From NCBI RefSeq assembly GCF_006120725.1, contig NZ_SWMU01000001.1, positions 372,001 through 436,000 of the forward strand: a DNA stretch of 64,000 bases. Direction: 5' to 3'. The position numbers were made by a program, and so were the translations under genes. The notes beneath the pieces are model-generated. The model saw only the letters and a list, made by a program, of their open reading frames with translations, had not been told where the DNA came from and did no database searches. Shown here piece by piece: positions 48,805 through 58,669 of this stretch. This DNA is from Mesohalobacter halotolerans (GTDB taxonomy: Bacteria; Bacteroidota; Bacteroidia; Flavobacteriales; Flavobacteriaceae). The number at the start of each line of letters is the position of its first letter. Within the stretch, counting starts at the first letter, position 1.

Positions 48805-48917
48805 CGAGAAATAATAAAATTACAAATTGCTAAAATAGAACCTGAAGATTAACTTTTGTGCTAAAAGCATGAAAAATTTAATTTCTATTATAAATTTTTT
48901 AGAAACAATTATTTATT

Positions 48918-48925
48918 TAATTTTG
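48918..48925 (+). promoter_or_regulatory. Bacteroidota -7 box of the SPOR-domain gene
   Basis: TAATTTTG, perfect TAnnTTTG, ends 6 nt before the ATG at 48932. The transcript would be leaderless or nearly so. This decides the start against the upstream in-frame ATG at 48869, which lies before the promoter. Confidence 0.65.
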
Positions 48926-48931
48926 TTTGAT

Positions 48932-49873
48932 ATGAATATTCAATATTACATCAAAACACTTTTATACCGCCACGATTGTGTTATCGTTAATGGATTGGGT
49001 GGCTTTGTAACACAAAAACAAGCCTCTAAGCTAGAAAATGGGTACTTTTTTCCGCCTAAAAAAAACCTAACTTTCAACGAGAGTTTGGGGGATAGTCATG
49101 ATGGTTTATTAGCCAATCATATTGCCAAAAATGAAAAGGTTTCTTTTCAAATTGCCCAACAAAAAATTAAAACGTTCAGTAAAAAAATTAAAGATACCCT
49201 GGAAGATGAAACTGACATCTATCTTAAAGATTTGGGACACTTTAAAATGAACACAGAGCGTAAACTGGTGTTTAAACCCGATAATACAGATTGGCTTATT
49301 GAGGCTTATGGCTTGCCAAAGTTTAAAGTTGACCAAGTCGAAATTCCTCAAGAAAACTCCGAGAAGAAACAACCTGTAGAAATAACGACAGCAGCTAAAG
49401 TCAAAACACTTAAGGACGCTCAGCCTAAGAAAAATTATTGGAAATACGCCGCCGTTGGTATCATCGCTTTAGGACTTGCCGGCTTGGTTGGTTCTCAAAT
49501 CTATCAGAAAGATGTTAAAGCGCATAATCTCGTTCAGCAAGAAAAAGCCAAACAATTAATAGACCAAAAAATACAAGAAAGCAGTTTTTTTGTTCAAAAG
49601 CCTCTGAAGGCCTTATCTGTTGAAGTCAAACCCAAAACCTTTGGCAAGTACCATATTGTTGGTGGCGCATTTAGAATAAGGGCCAATGTCGATAAAAAAA
49701 TCAACCAACTTCAAAGGCAAGGCTTTGATGCTAAGTATATTGGGCAAAACAAATATGGTCTTCATCAAGTAGTTTATGCCAGCTTTCAAGACAAAACACA
49801 AGCGCTTAAAAAGTTGAGCCAGATCAAATCTCAAAATAATCCTTACGCCTGGCTTTATGTTAAGGAACTTTAA
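48932..49873 (+). CDS. HU-CCDC81 and SPOR domain peptidoglycan-binding protein
   Basis: 313 aa from the ATG at 48932. The N-terminal two small domains (YIKTLLYRHDCVIVNGLGGFVTQKQASKL and NHIAKNEKVSFQIAQQKIKTFSKKIKDTLEDETDIYLKDLGHFKM) are of the bacterial HU-CCDC81 type. One membrane segment follows (YAAVGIIALGLAGLVGSQIY), then a C-terminal SPOR domain (GKYHIVGGAFRIRANVDKKINQLQRQGFDAKYIGQ, YASFQDKTQALKKLSQIK). SPOR domains bind denuded peptidoglycan at the septum. The protein probably works in division. Confidence 0.88.
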   Translation: MNIQYYIKTLLYRHDCVIVNGLGGFVTQKQASKLENGYFFPPKKNLTFNESLGDSHDGLLANHIAKNEKVSFQIAQQKIKTFSKKIKDTLEDETDIYLKDLGHFKMNTERKLVFKPDNTDWLIEAYGLPKFKVDQVEIPQENSEKKQPVEITTAAKVKTLKDAQPKKNYWKYAAVGIIALGLAGLVGSQIYQKDVKAHNLVQQEKAKQLIDQKIQESSFFVQKPLKALSVEVKPKTFGKYHIVGGAFRIRANVDKKINQLQRQGFDAKYIGQNKYGLHQVVYASFQDKTQALKKLSQIKSQNNPYAWLYVKEL

Positions 49874-49896
49874 GATTGGTTTCATAGACGATACCT

Positions 49897-49904
49897 TATC
49901 TTTG
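49897..49904 (+). promoter_or_regulatory. Bacteroidota -7 box of the thioesterase gene
   Basis: TATCTTTG, perfect consensus, 13 nt before the start at 49918. Confidence 0.65.
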
Positions 49905-49917
49905 CAAAAAAAAGCTA

Positions 49918-50427
49918 ATGGATATTAAACATCCTAAAGATTCAAAAACAGAACTTACCGATTTGGTTTTGCCTAGCGAAACCAACCCAATCAACAATTT
50001 ATTTGGAGGAGAACTGCTTGCTCGCATGGATCGCGCAGCAAGTATTGCGGCAAGAAGACATTCACGTCGAATTGTGGTAACAGCTTCAGTCAACCACGTG
50101 GCCTTTAATAAAGCTATTCCATTGGGAAGCGTGGTGACAGTTCAGGCTAAAGTTTCTAGAACGTTTAAAACTTCTATGGAAATCTATTTAGACGTGTGGA
50201 CAGAAGATAGAGAAAGTGGCAGAAGGCTAAAAGCTAATGAAGCCATTTATACCTTTGTCGCTGTCGATGATATGGGTAATCCCGTACCCGTTCCAAAAAT
50301 AGAGCCTGAAACTGATTTAGAAAAAGAGCGCTATGAAGCTGCGCTAAGACGTAAGCAACTCAGCTTAGTTTTGGCCAAAAAAATGGACCCTCATGAAGCT
50401 ACAGAACTTAAAGCATTATTTCAATAA
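49918..50427 (+). CDS. Hotdog-fold acyl-CoA thioesterase
   Basis: A 169-aa protein of the YciA/acyl-CoA hydrolase family: NPINNLFGGELLARMDRAASIAARRHSRRIVVTASVNHVAFNKAIPLGSVVTVQAKVSRTFKTSMEI, with the GGELLxxMDxxA catalytic motif and the hotdog helix. It hydrolyses acyl-CoA esters in the cytoplasm. The next gene starts 17 nt on and is probably co-transcribed. Confidence 0.93.
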   Translation: MDIKHPKDSKTELTDLVLPSETNPINNLFGGELLARMDRAASIAARRHSRRIVVTASVNHVAFNKAIPLGSVVTVQAKVSRTFKTSMEIYLDVWTEDRESGRRLKANEAIYTFVAVDDMGNPVPVPKIEPETDLEKERYEAALRRKQLSLVLAKKMDPHEATELKALFQ

Positions 50428-50444
50428 TCTACAATTTTTTATTT

Positions 50445-50882
50445 ATGTATACCGCCATTCAACATTTACATTCCTACTGGGCTTACTTAGTTTTGCTCAT
50501 AGTAGTTTTAGCCACTTTTAATGCCATTATAAAATCAGCTGGTAAAAAACCTTTTGTGGCGCATGATTTTCGAATCTCCTTGTTTGCTCTTATTGTGATG
50601 CACTTGCAATTACTTATTGGTTTAGTACTGTATTTTGTGTCGCCTTATTTTTCAGCGTTTTCAGAAGTTGGTATGGGTGGTGTGATGAAAGATGAAACTT
50701 TGCGACTATATCTCGTAGAACACCCAACAACCATGATTCTGGCTATCGTTTTCATAACGATGGGTTATTCTAAACATAAAAAGAAATTGTCTTCCAGTAA
50801 GAAATTTAAAACCATTTCTATTTTTTATGCCATTGCGCTGATACTCCTTTTGTCTAGAATTCCTTGGCAGGCCTGGTTTTAA
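50445..50882 (+). CDS. Four-helix membrane protein
   Basis: A 145-aa protein with four membrane segments (YWAYLVLLIVVLATFNAII, FRISLFALIVMHLQLLIGLVLYFV, TTMILAIVFITMGYSKH, ISIFYAIALILLLSRIPW). The helices carry His residues (H8, H10, H53, H91 region) in the manner of small b-type cytochrome-like proteins. Conserved in Flavobacteriia as far as I recall. Function unknown. It is convergent with the next gene. Confidence 0.75.
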   Translation: MYTAIQHLHSYWAYLVLLIVVLATFNAIIKSAGKKPFVAHDFRISLFALIVMHLQLLIGLVLYFVSPYFSAFSEVGMGGVMKDETLRLYLVEHPTTMILAIVFITMGYSKHKKKLSSSKKFKTISIFYAIALILLLSRIPWQAWF

Positions 50883-50885
50883 GGT

Positions 50886-53660
50886 TTAAAACCGCCTCGA
50901 CTTACTAGGGTCTTTACCGCCAAATTTGCTGAATTTATAGGTAAAACTGAGCATAAAATACCGCTCTAAAATGAGTTGATCTGTATCTTGAATAAAATCA
51001 TCACCGGTGGTTCGGCTTGTATTGATGTTTTGATCGAGTAAATCGTATACTTTAAACTTGACAATAGCGTTTTCATCGGCAAAAGTATAACCAAGACTAA
51101 CATTCCATAACCAAAAATCTGAATCAAAATCTGAGCTGACGTTCCCGAGTTGGGTATAGCTGATATCATTACCAAAGACTACATTTTTGGGCCAATAGGT
51201 CGTCAATTCTAGACCAAAATCAAGATTTGTAAACTCTTCATCTAGACTTTGCTGCAAATTGTAAGTTGTAATATTGTGCGTAATGCCAAAGCGTGGCTCG
51301 ACATCGATTACATCTTCAATTTCATAATTTAAATCTACAGAAGGAGAAAACTGGTAAGACTCACTTCTAAAACTTTGCGCATTGGAAAACCCTAAATTTT
51401 TGTTGTAGTTAAAATTGAAATCACCGCCCATGGTAAAACGTTCCCGATCATTCTGATTTTTTGACTTTTTAAGACTACGGTTAATGTAAAAATTTAAATA
51501 TGCACTTTGACCGCCGCTGAGGTTGGTATAAGTGGTCGTTCTGACCAAATCTTCGTCTGTAATTGTTACCGGGACAACCTGATCTTCATTATAAGTAAAA
51601 TAAGAGTAAATACCATAACCACTTCGGGTTTTATAATTGTATTTTCTGTAACTTAGGCTAAAATTATGAACAACCGAAGCGTCCAAGTCTGGATTACCAA
51701 CCGTGATATTTAAGGGATTGGTTTGATTAACTACAGGTTGTAATTGACTGACGCTCGGGATTTGAGTCGAGTTTCTAAACCAAGAGGAAAGGCGTGACTT
51801 ATCTTTAAATTGGTAAGCTACATAACCACTATAAGCAAAGATGTTAAAATCATTACTAAAGTTGACGTCTTGAATTAAATTGTTGGTTTTAAGCTCAGTG
51901 CGATTTAGCCCGCCACTTACACTAAGGGTTAAAGTATCGTCGTCAAAACGCACTCCGGCTTTAGGAATATGTTTGTTTGCATTCAAAGTAAAAGCATTAC
52001 TCAAATCTTCATTCAAAGTCGAAAACTCACCTGTATTATCATCAAAATCAAAAACAATTCGTTCAGATTTTTCACTCTCATTCACATATTCGTAACTTAG
52101 ACTGTAAAATAAATCTTCAAACAAGAGATTTCTATACCTTCCTGAAATGCTGTATTCGTCCCGATGCGAGCTGTTTTGAATATTTTGGTTTTGAACTTCT
52201 GTATTGGGATTGTCGCCAAATATTTCTCTTGTAGAATTAAAAAGACTATTGTTTTCAGAATTGGTATTGGTATTTCTAAAGCGTAGTGATGCATAGGCGC
52301 CTTTGGTCTTGAGTCTTCGTGAAAACGACAGGTTGTTGCTAAAGGTTTTATTATCAAATTCTGATGTATTATCTGTATTGAGCTGGTTGATTTGCTCACC
52401 ATCACTATCTAAAGATTCAGAAAAAGAAGAGGCTTCATTATGTCCAGAAGAGATATTAATGTTTGGTCTTATCGAAATTCGCGTTAAGGTATCGGGCTTA
52501 ATGCTGTAGTTCAGACTTCCGCGATGAGAATCAGACTGGTTGAGAGACGTATTTTCTGAGTTGGTAAAAAACGTTCTGTCGGGCAAAATGTTTTCTCTTC
52601 GTGTCGAGGTTTCATTACGGGTTTTATTCGCACCGTAAAAGTAATTGGACTCTAAATCTTGTTTTTCTGACCATTCATCCGCATAGCTTACACCGACATT
52701 ATCAGATTTTGTAATCCCGGAATTACCGCCAAAATTTATTCCATTGACACCAAAACTTCCATTGGAGCTTCTTGTGACGCGTCTTACATTGCCCATCATA
52801 TCAAAGACTTCATCAAAGCTAAATCCTGGGCTATTAATATTATTTGAGCCTGCTATAACGCTGATGCGAGTGTCATCTTTAAAGTAATTTCCAAAGCCAC
52901 TCATCGCATACCGGCCATCAGTGCCGCCACCAAGCGTCACCCGTGAAAATATACCTTTGTTTTTGTCTTCATCTATAGTGATATTGATGGTTTTATTTTC
53001 TGCATCACCGTCTTCACCGGTAAATTCCTGTTCTTTAGTCTTTGTATCGACCACTTGCAATTTTTCTATGATAGATTTGGGTAAGTTTTTTGTGGCGATT
53101 TTAGGGTCATCCCCAAAAAAAGATTTGCCATTGACCAATATACGCTGCACTGGTTTACCGTTGACCGTGATATTGCCATCAGCATCGACTTTTAGACCTG
53201 GTAGTTTTTTAAGTAAGGCTTCAAGATTGGCACCATCACGGGTCTTAAATGAAGAGGCATTAAATTCTAAAGTATCTTTTTTAAAAACAATTGGTGAGCG
53301 GTTAGCTGTTACTGTAACTTCATCAAGTTTGTCAGCCTTTGAGTTTAAATAAATAGTGCCTAAATTAGTAGGAGAGTTTTTAATATTTATGGTTTGCTGG
53401 TAAGTTCTCATCCCCGTGTAACTTACATTTAAGCGAAGTAAACTGTCCTGAGCTATGTCTTCAATTTCAAAAAACCCGTCTTGATCGGTAATAGAATAAG
53501 AGACCATGCTAGAGTCTTTGAGTCGTTCTAGGTATACTGTAGAGGAAATCAAACTTGACTGGCTAAGGCTATCCTTAACAATACCGCTAATTTTGAAAGA
53601 ATTTTGCGCAGACACGCAGATCAAACTCAAAAAGCAAATAAATGAAAAGATATACTTCAT
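50886..53660 (-). CDS. Outer-membrane beta-barrel protein with carboxypeptidase-like and plug domains
   Basis: A 924-aa protein with signal peptide (YIFSFICFLSLICVSAQN). Then come a CarboxypepD_reg-like domain (SGIVKDSLSQSSLISSTVYLERLKDSSMVSYSITDQDGFFEIEDI), a TonB-plug-like domain (LDEVTVTANRSPIVFKKDTLEFNASSFKTRDGANLEALLKKLPGLKVDADGNITVNGKPVQRILVNGKSFFGDDP) and a long C-terminal barrel. It belongs to the TonB-dependent-receptor-like group often labelled outer membrane beta-barrel family. The substrate is unknown. There is no SusD-like partner beside it. Confidence 0.88.
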   Translation of the reverse strand: MKYIFSFICFLSLICVSAQNSFKISGIVKDSLSQSSLISSTVYLERLKDSSMVSYSITDQDGFFEIEDIAQDSLLRLNVSYTGMRTYQQTINIKNSPTNLGTIYLNSKADKLDEVTVTANRSPIVFKKDTLEFNASSFKTRDGANLEALLKKLPGLKVDADGNITVNGKPVQRILVNGKSFFGDDPKIATKNLPKSIIEKLQVVDTKTKEQEFTGEDGDAENKTINITIDEDKNKGIFSRVTLGGGTDGRYAMSGFGNYFKDDTRISVIAGSNNINSPGFSFDEVFDMMGNVRRVTRSSNGSFGVNGINFGGNSGITKSDNVGVSYADEWSEKQDLESNYFYGANKTRNETSTRRENILPDRTFFTNSENTSLNQSDSHRGSLNYSIKPDTLTRISIRPNINISSGHNEASSFSESLDSDGEQINQLNTDNTSEFDNKTFSNNLSFSRRLKTKGAYASLRFRNTNTNSENNSLFNSTREIFGDNPNTEVQNQNIQNSSHRDEYSISGRYRNLLFEDLFYSLSYEYVNESEKSERIVFDFDDNTGEFSTLNEDLSNAFTLNANKHIPKAGVRFDDDTLTLSVSGGLNRTELKTNNLIQDVNFSNDFNIFAYSGYVAYQFKDKSRLSSWFRNSTQIPSVSQLQPVVNQTNPLNITVGNPDLDASVVHNFSLSYRKYNYKTRSGYGIYSYFTYNEDQVVPVTITDEDLVRTTTYTNLSGGQSAYLNFYINRSLKKSKNQNDRERFTMGGDFNFNYNKNLGFSNAQSFRSESYQFSPSVDLNYEIEDVIDVEPRFGITHNITTYNLQQSLDEEFTNLDFGLELTTYWPKNVVFGNDISYTQLGNVSSDFDSDFWLWNVSLGYTFADENAIVKFKVYDLLDQNINTSRTTGDDFIQDTDQLILERYFMLSFTYKFSKFGGKDPSKSRRF

Positions 53661-53819
53661 AAAAAAGGATGAGAAAAATTAACGACCAATCTTGGAGTTT
53701 ATTTTATTTATCACATGTTTCGTTCATAGGACAATAAAAAATGGATGATGTAAAATTTGAAATGACAATTTGTAAATATAAATTTATCTGTCTTGGATGT
53801 AAGAACACTAAAAACATTT

Positions 53820-53827
53820 TACATTTG
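53820..53827 (+). promoter_or_regulatory. Bacteroidota -7 box of asd
   Basis: TACATTTG, perfect TAnnTTTG, with TTG at 53793-53795 as a possible -33 element; 14 nt to the start at 53842. Confidence 0.6.
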
Positions 53828-53841
53828 CAAAAAATAAAACT

Positions 53842-54831
53842 ATGGTTGTAGCAGTTGTTGGAGTCACCGGTATGGTTGGCCAAGTCATGTTAAACGTATT
53901 GGAGGAAAGGCAATTTCCGGTAACAAAATTATTAGCGGTTGCTTCAGAGCGATCGGTCGGAAAAACAGTCACATTTAAGGGCAAAGCTGTAAAAGTCATT
54001 AGTGTGAAAGACGCCATCGCAAAACAACCGGATATCGCCTTGTTTTCTGCAGGCGGTCAAACCTCTTTAGACTGGGCACCCAAGTTCGCTGAGGTCGGTA
54101 CGGTCGTGATCGATAATTCCTCTGCCTGGAGAATGGACGAGAAAATAAAATTAGTAGTTCCTGAAATCAATGCTAAAGAACTGACAAAAGCAGACAAGAT
54201 CATTGCAAACCCAAATTGTTCTACGATTCAATTGGTCATGGCTTTAAAACCACTTCATGACACCTTTAAAATTAAACGTGTTATTGTTTCTACCTATCAA
54301 TCAATCACCGGAACGGGTGTACAAGCTGTAAAACAACTGGAAAATGAATATCAAGATGCCAAAGGTGAAATGGCTTACCCGTATCCTATTCATAAAAATG
54401 CTTTGCCACACTGTGATGTGTTTTTAGATAACGACTACACCAAAGAAGAAATGAAATTGACCAATGAAACTAAAAAAATCCTATCAGACGCTTCGGTCAA
54501 TGTTGTCGCAACAGCCGTAAGAATACCTGTCGTTGGTGGTCATTCTGAATCTGTTAATCTGGAGTTTGAAAAGCCATTTGAAATGAATGACGTAAGACAA
54601 AAACTCAATGACTTTGACGGCGTTACGCTTCAGGATAATCCTGGTACCAATACTTATCCGATGCCCATCTACGCTGAAGGTAAAGATGAGGTTTTTGTTG
54701 GACGCCTAAGACGAGATTTTAGTATTGAGAATGGATTAAACCTGTGGATTGTGTCCGACAACCTCAGAAAAGGCGCAGCGACTAATGCCGTTCAAATTGC
54801 AGAATACGTCCATAAACACCTTCTTTCTTAG
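53842..54831 (+). CDS. asd: Aspartate-semialdehyde dehydrogenase
   Basis: A 329-aa NADP enzyme: VAVVGVTGMVGQVMLNVLEERQFPVTKLLAVASERSVGKTVTFKGK, active-site block IIANPNCSTIQLVMALKPLHD with the catalytic Cys, and RIPVVGGHSESVNLEFEKPFE with the His. It makes aspartate semialdehyde for lysine, methionine, threonine and diaminopimelate. Monocistronic. Confidence 0.97.
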   Translation: MVVAVVGVTGMVGQVMLNVLEERQFPVTKLLAVASERSVGKTVTFKGKAVKVISVKDAIAKQPDIALFSAGGQTSLDWAPKFAEVGTVVIDNSSAWRMDEKIKLVVPEINAKELTKADKIIANPNCSTIQLVMALKPLHDTFKIKRVIVSTYQSITGTGVQAVKQLENEYQDAKGEMAYPYPIHKNALPHCDVFLDNDYTKEEMKLTNETKKILSDASVNVVATAVRIPVVGGHSESVNLEFEKPFEMNDVRQKLNDFDGVTLQDNPGTNTYPMPIYAEGKDEVFVGRLRRDFSIENGLNLWIVSDNLRKGAATNAVQIAEYVHKHLLS

Positions 54832-54937
54832 AAAAAAGCTTGAAAAGATCATACTTTCTCCAGAAAATAGACTTAATTAACAGTTGTTAGTTTGTGAAAT
54901 TCTGTTAATCTTCTATTTTTACGGAAATTAATTTTCA

Positions 54938-57529
54938 ATGCGTTCTATATCATTACTTATCATGCTTTTGGCGATCACATCGCTGCAGGCACAAAACTTT
55001 GAGACCGTAATTTCCAGTTACCTGGATAATTCTTCTGAGGAATTCAATTTCAATCGGTCAGATTTACAAGATTTTAAAATTAGCGATGCCTCCTATTCCA
55101 AAAGCATGGATCTACACAACGTGTATGTTCAACAAAACTATCAGAATACACCGGTATTAAACGCCATTGGAAGTTTTGCCATTAAGCAAAATCGCGTGGT
55201 CAATTTTAATCATTCGTTTGTAACTGAATTAGACCAGAAAATAGAAACTTCAACCGCTAGTCTTTCAGCTGAAAATGCTTTATCTGAGGCCACGAATCAA
55301 TTGAATATAAATACTTCATTTGAACTTGTAGAGACACATTCTAATGTGGAATTCATTTACAAATCTGATGATTCAGCAGAAGTCACACCTGTAAAACTGA
55401 CTTATGTTTTAACAGAAGAGAACAAATTAAGATTGGCTTGGGATTTCAGTATTTTAACTCACGACGAGAGCCATTGGTGGAGCATTTCAATTGATGCTAA
55501 TAATGGACAAATATTAAGACAAAACGATTGGATGCTCAGCTGTAATTTTGATAGTAAATATTCGCATCATCAAAGTAAGCCCCACAATATAGAGGTCAAT
55601 AAAAACTCTACACTAAGTTTTGTTTCTGATGGTTCTACATACCGAGCCTATCCGCTTGGTGTCGAATCGCCAAATCACGGGAATAGAGTATTGCTGAACC
55701 AGCCTGCTGATGCAACGGCCTCACCTTTTGGATGGCACGACACCGATGGTGTAGCGGGTCCAGAATTCACCATAACAAGAGGAAACAATGTTTTAGCAAG
55801 TGAAGATAGAGATGCAGATAATATCCCGGGTTATTCACCAGATGGTGGCACCAATTTAAATTTTGATTTTCCGATTGATAACAATTTACCACCTGCATTT
55901 AATGAAGATGCCGCCATAACCAACTTATTTGTTTGGAACAATTACACGCATGATGTTTGGTTTAATCACGGGTTTGACGAAGATGCCGGAAATTTTCAAC
56001 AGACCAATTATAGTGGTCAAGGGGCTGGCAATGATTTTGTTGTTGCAGATGCTCAAGATGGAGCAGGTTTAAACAACGCCAACTTTGGTACACCTCCAGA
56101 AGGATTTAATCCAAGAATGCAAATGTTTTTGTGGTCACCGCCTGGACCACCAAGTGATCCTTTGAGTATCAATTCACCCTCAGATATTGCTGGAGATTAT
56201 TCCGGAATTGAAGCGAGTTTCGGTCCAGGGTTAACGCCTACACCAATAACCTCAGACTTGGTATTGATTTCTGACGATGATAGTTCAACTTCAACCGATC
56301 CTCATGATGCTTGTGACCCATTAACCAATGCGTCCAGCTTAAATGGGAAAATAGTTGTCATTAACCGTGGAGATTGTTTTTTTGTAGACAAAATTCAAGC
56401 CGCACAAAATAATGGCGCCCTTGCAGTTATCATGATAAATAATGTTTTTGGAGACCCAATAGCCATGGGAGGTGATGGTTCAAATATTACGATTCCATCC
56501 ATTATGATTTCACTGACCGACGGTTCTGCTATACTTTCAAAATTACAAAATGGACAGACTATAAATGCAACTTTAGTCAATAATGGTCCATTTGAAGTCG
56601 ATGGCGATTTTGATAACGTTATCATTGCTCACGAATACGGACATGGTATTTCCAACAGATTAACAGGCGGTCCTCAACAAGCTAATTGTTTATTTAATGA
56701 TGAGCAAATGGGAGAAGGCTGGAGTGACTGGATAGGACTGATGATGACCATACAGCCTAATGATACCGCAGGATTACCCAGAGGTATTGGAACATTTGCT
56801 ATAAGTCAACCCACAACAGGTAACGGTATCAGACCAGCGCGATACACTACCGATACATCCATCAATCCTGCCACTTACGGGTTGTCCAATAATCCTAATA
56901 TTTCACAGCCTCACGGCGTCGGTTTTGTATGGGCAACAATGCTTTGGGATTTAACCTGGGAATTGATTGATGAATACGGATTTGACCCTGACCTAATGAA
57001 CGGTAATGGCGGAAACAACCTAGCCATGCAATTGATAATAGATGGTATGAAACTTCAAAGCTGTAATCCTGGTTTTATAGATGGCCGTGACGCTATCTTA
57101 CAAGCTGATATGCTTGCAAATAACGGTGCTAATCAATGTTTTATATGGAAAGTTTTTGCCGATAGAGGTCTGGGTTTTAGCGCTAATCAAGGTTCTGCAT
57201 TCGACCGTAACGACCAAACAGAAGCTTTTGATTTGCCACCAAACATCACCTTGCCATGCGAAAACTTAGCGGTTCAAAGTTTTAATGAAAACACCCTTAA
57301 GCTATATCCTAACCCGGCAGAAGATATTTTGACTATAGAAAGCCTTGGGGGAAGTATTGGTCGTGCCAACCTAAAAATATTTGATATGAACGGCAGATTG
57401 ATAATCAATAAACCCTTAGACTTTAATCAAGTTCAAAATTTGAATGTTTCAAGCTTAAACAGTGGTGTGTACTTGATAAAAATTGAAAACACCAGCGTAG
57501 ATATCTCTAAGAAATTAATCATTAATTAA
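54938..57529 (+). CDS. M36 fungalysin-like metalloprotease with PA domain and type IX secretion tail
   Basis: An 863-aa protein: signal peptide (LLIMLLAITSLQAQN), an FTP-type propeptide, then the M36 catalytic region (DEDAGNFQQTNYSGQGAGNDFVVADAQDG, zinc motif VIIAHEYGHGISNRLTGGPQQ, third ligand E in MGEGWSDW). A PA domain (about residues 400-545; GKIVVINRGDCFFVDKIQAAQNNGALAVIMIN) is inserted before the HEYGH. The end has a Por secretion-system sorting domain (LKLYPNPAEDILTIESLGG, SGVYLIKIENTSVDISKKLIIN). It is secreted and probably digests environmental protein. Confidence 0.94.
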   Translation: MRSISLLIMLLAITSLQAQNFETVISSYLDNSSEEFNFNRSDLQDFKISDASYSKSMDLHNVYVQQNYQNTPVLNAIGSFAIKQNRVVNFNHSFVTELDQKIETSTASLSAENALSEATNQLNINTSFELVETHSNVEFIYKSDDSAEVTPVKLTYVLTEENKLRLAWDFSILTHDESHWWSISIDANNGQILRQNDWMLSCNFDSKYSHHQSKPHNIEVNKNSTLSFVSDGSTYRAYPLGVESPNHGNRVLLNQPADATASPFGWHDTDGVAGPEFTITRGNNVLASEDRDADNIPGYSPDGGTNLNFDFPIDNNLPPAFNEDAAITNLFVWNNYTHDVWFNHGFDEDAGNFQQTNYSGQGAGNDFVVADAQDGAGLNNANFGTPPEGFNPRMQMFLWSPPGPPSDPLSINSPSDIAGDYSGIEASFGPGLTPTPITSDLVLISDDDSSTSTDPHDACDPLTNASSLNGKIVVINRGDCFFVDKIQAAQNNGALAVIMINNVFGDPIAMGGDGSNITIPSIMISLTDGSAILSKLQNGQTINATLVNNGPFEVDGDFDNVIIAHEYGHGISNRLTGGPQQANCLFNDEQMGEGWSDWIGLMMTIQPNDTAGLPRGIGTFAISQPTTGNGIRPARYTTDTSINPATYGLSNNPNISQPHGVGFVWATMLWDLTWELIDEYGFDPDLMNGNGGNNLAMQLIIDGMKLQSCNPGFIDGRDAILQADMLANNGANQCFIWKVFADRGLGFSANQGSAFDRNDQTEAFDLPPNITLPCENLAVQSFNENTLKLYPNPAEDILTIESLGGSIGRANLKIFDMNGRLIINKPLDFNQVQNLNVSSLNSGVYLIKIENTSVDISKKLIIN

Positions 57530-57548
57530 ATCTATCGCTTACATTATT

Positions 57549-57583
57549 AAAAAAGCTGAATTTGTTTTAAATTCAGCTTTTTT
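57549..57583 (+). terminator. Terminator of the M36 protease gene
   Basis: Stem AAAAAGCTGAATTT / AAATTCAGCTTTTTT, symmetric with A and T runs, so it may act in both directions. Confidence 0.85.
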
Positions 57584-57595
57584 ATCGGTCACAAA

Positions 57596-58588
57596 ATGTT
57601 AGAGCTCAACTCAGTTTATTTCTCTTACGACAAAGATTTTACACTTCATGATATTTCATTTCGAATAAATTCGGGTGAAATCCTAGGAATTATAGGTCAG
57701 AGCGGTTGTGGTAAAACCACATTACTCAAGTTGATTTTTGGAAAACTTGACGCTAATCAAGGTGAATTATTTTGGCATAACGAAAAGATCTTAGGTCCTT
57801 CATACCAGCTTATTGCCGGAAAAGAAGATTTTAAATATGTTACACAAGATTATGAGCTGATGCCCTACACCAGTGTTTTAGAAAACATCATCAAACCTTT
57901 ATCAAGACAACACTTAGAACAAAACATTTCCAGAGCTCGCGAACTACTTGAAGTGGTCAGTCTCGAAGAATTTGAAAACACCAAAGTAAAAAACTTAAGC
58001 GGTGGTCAGCAACAACGGGTAGCTCTAGCCAAAGCATTAGCCAAAACACCCCAATTACTTCTGCTTGACGAACCCTTTTCTCAAATCGATAGGTATTTCA
58101 AAAACAAACTCAGACGCAAGCTGGTAAAATTTTTAAAATCTGAAAATGTGACCTGTGTAATCGCAACGCACGACAAAGACGATGTTTTACCTTTTGCAGA
58201 CAATTTACTGGTACTAAAACAAGGAAAAACAGTCGCCTTAGATACACCCTTAAAGCTATACCAAAGAAATAAAAACCCCTATATCGCAGGACTTTTTGGT
58301 GATTTTAATTTTTTTAAAATTAAAGATATTTGGCCCCAATCCAACAAAGAAGAACGCCTTGTAGTTTATCCCTACGAAATTGAAATTAAAGAAGCCAAGA
58401 CACCCGAAATTCAAGTGATTGAGCAATATTTTTCAGGACAGTTTTTTAAAAGTATTATACAATGGAAATCTCAAAGAGTATTTGTACAAACCCCTATACC
58501 TTTAACCCCCAAAAAGGCCTATAAGTTAACCTTTAAAAAAGAACACTTACAAAAACGCTACAATTTAAATCTAGAGAAGATAAGTTGA
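57596..58588 (+). CDS. ABC transporter ATP-binding protein
   Basis: A 330-aa ATPase. Walker A GQSGCGKTTLLKLIFG, Q-loop TQDYELMPYTSVLENI, signature LSGGQQQRVALAKALAK, Walker B LLLLDEPFSQID, switch VIATHDKDDV. The C-terminal 100 residues form a regulatory TOBE-like extension like that of PotA/FbpC-type importers. No permease is next to it, so the transported substrate is unknown. Confidence 0.92.
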   Translation: MLELNSVYFSYDKDFTLHDISFRINSGEILGIIGQSGCGKTTLLKLIFGKLDANQGELFWHNEKILGPSYQLIAGKEDFKYVTQDYELMPYTSVLENIIKPLSRQHLEQNISRARELLEVVSLEEFENTKVKNLSGGQQQRVALAKALAKTPQLLLLDEPFSQIDRYFKNKLRRKLVKFLKSENVTCVIATHDKDDVLPFADNLLVLKQGKTVALDTPLKLYQRNKNPYIAGLFGDFNFFKIKDIWPQSNKEERLVVYPYEIEIKEAKTPEIQVIEQYFSGQFFKSIIQWKSQRVFVQTPIPLTPKKAYKLTFKKEHLQKRYNLNLEKIS

Positions 58589-58669
58589 AGGAGACCTATA
58601 GCTTAAGAACCCAATCATTTGTATATCAACAATATTTATATTACTTTAGTATAAATAAAATGATAACCC

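Noticed and set aside
50085-50105. CACGTG near 50096 as a second parS
   Set aside because: The flanks do not form the 14-bp palindrome and it lies inside the thioesterase coding region.
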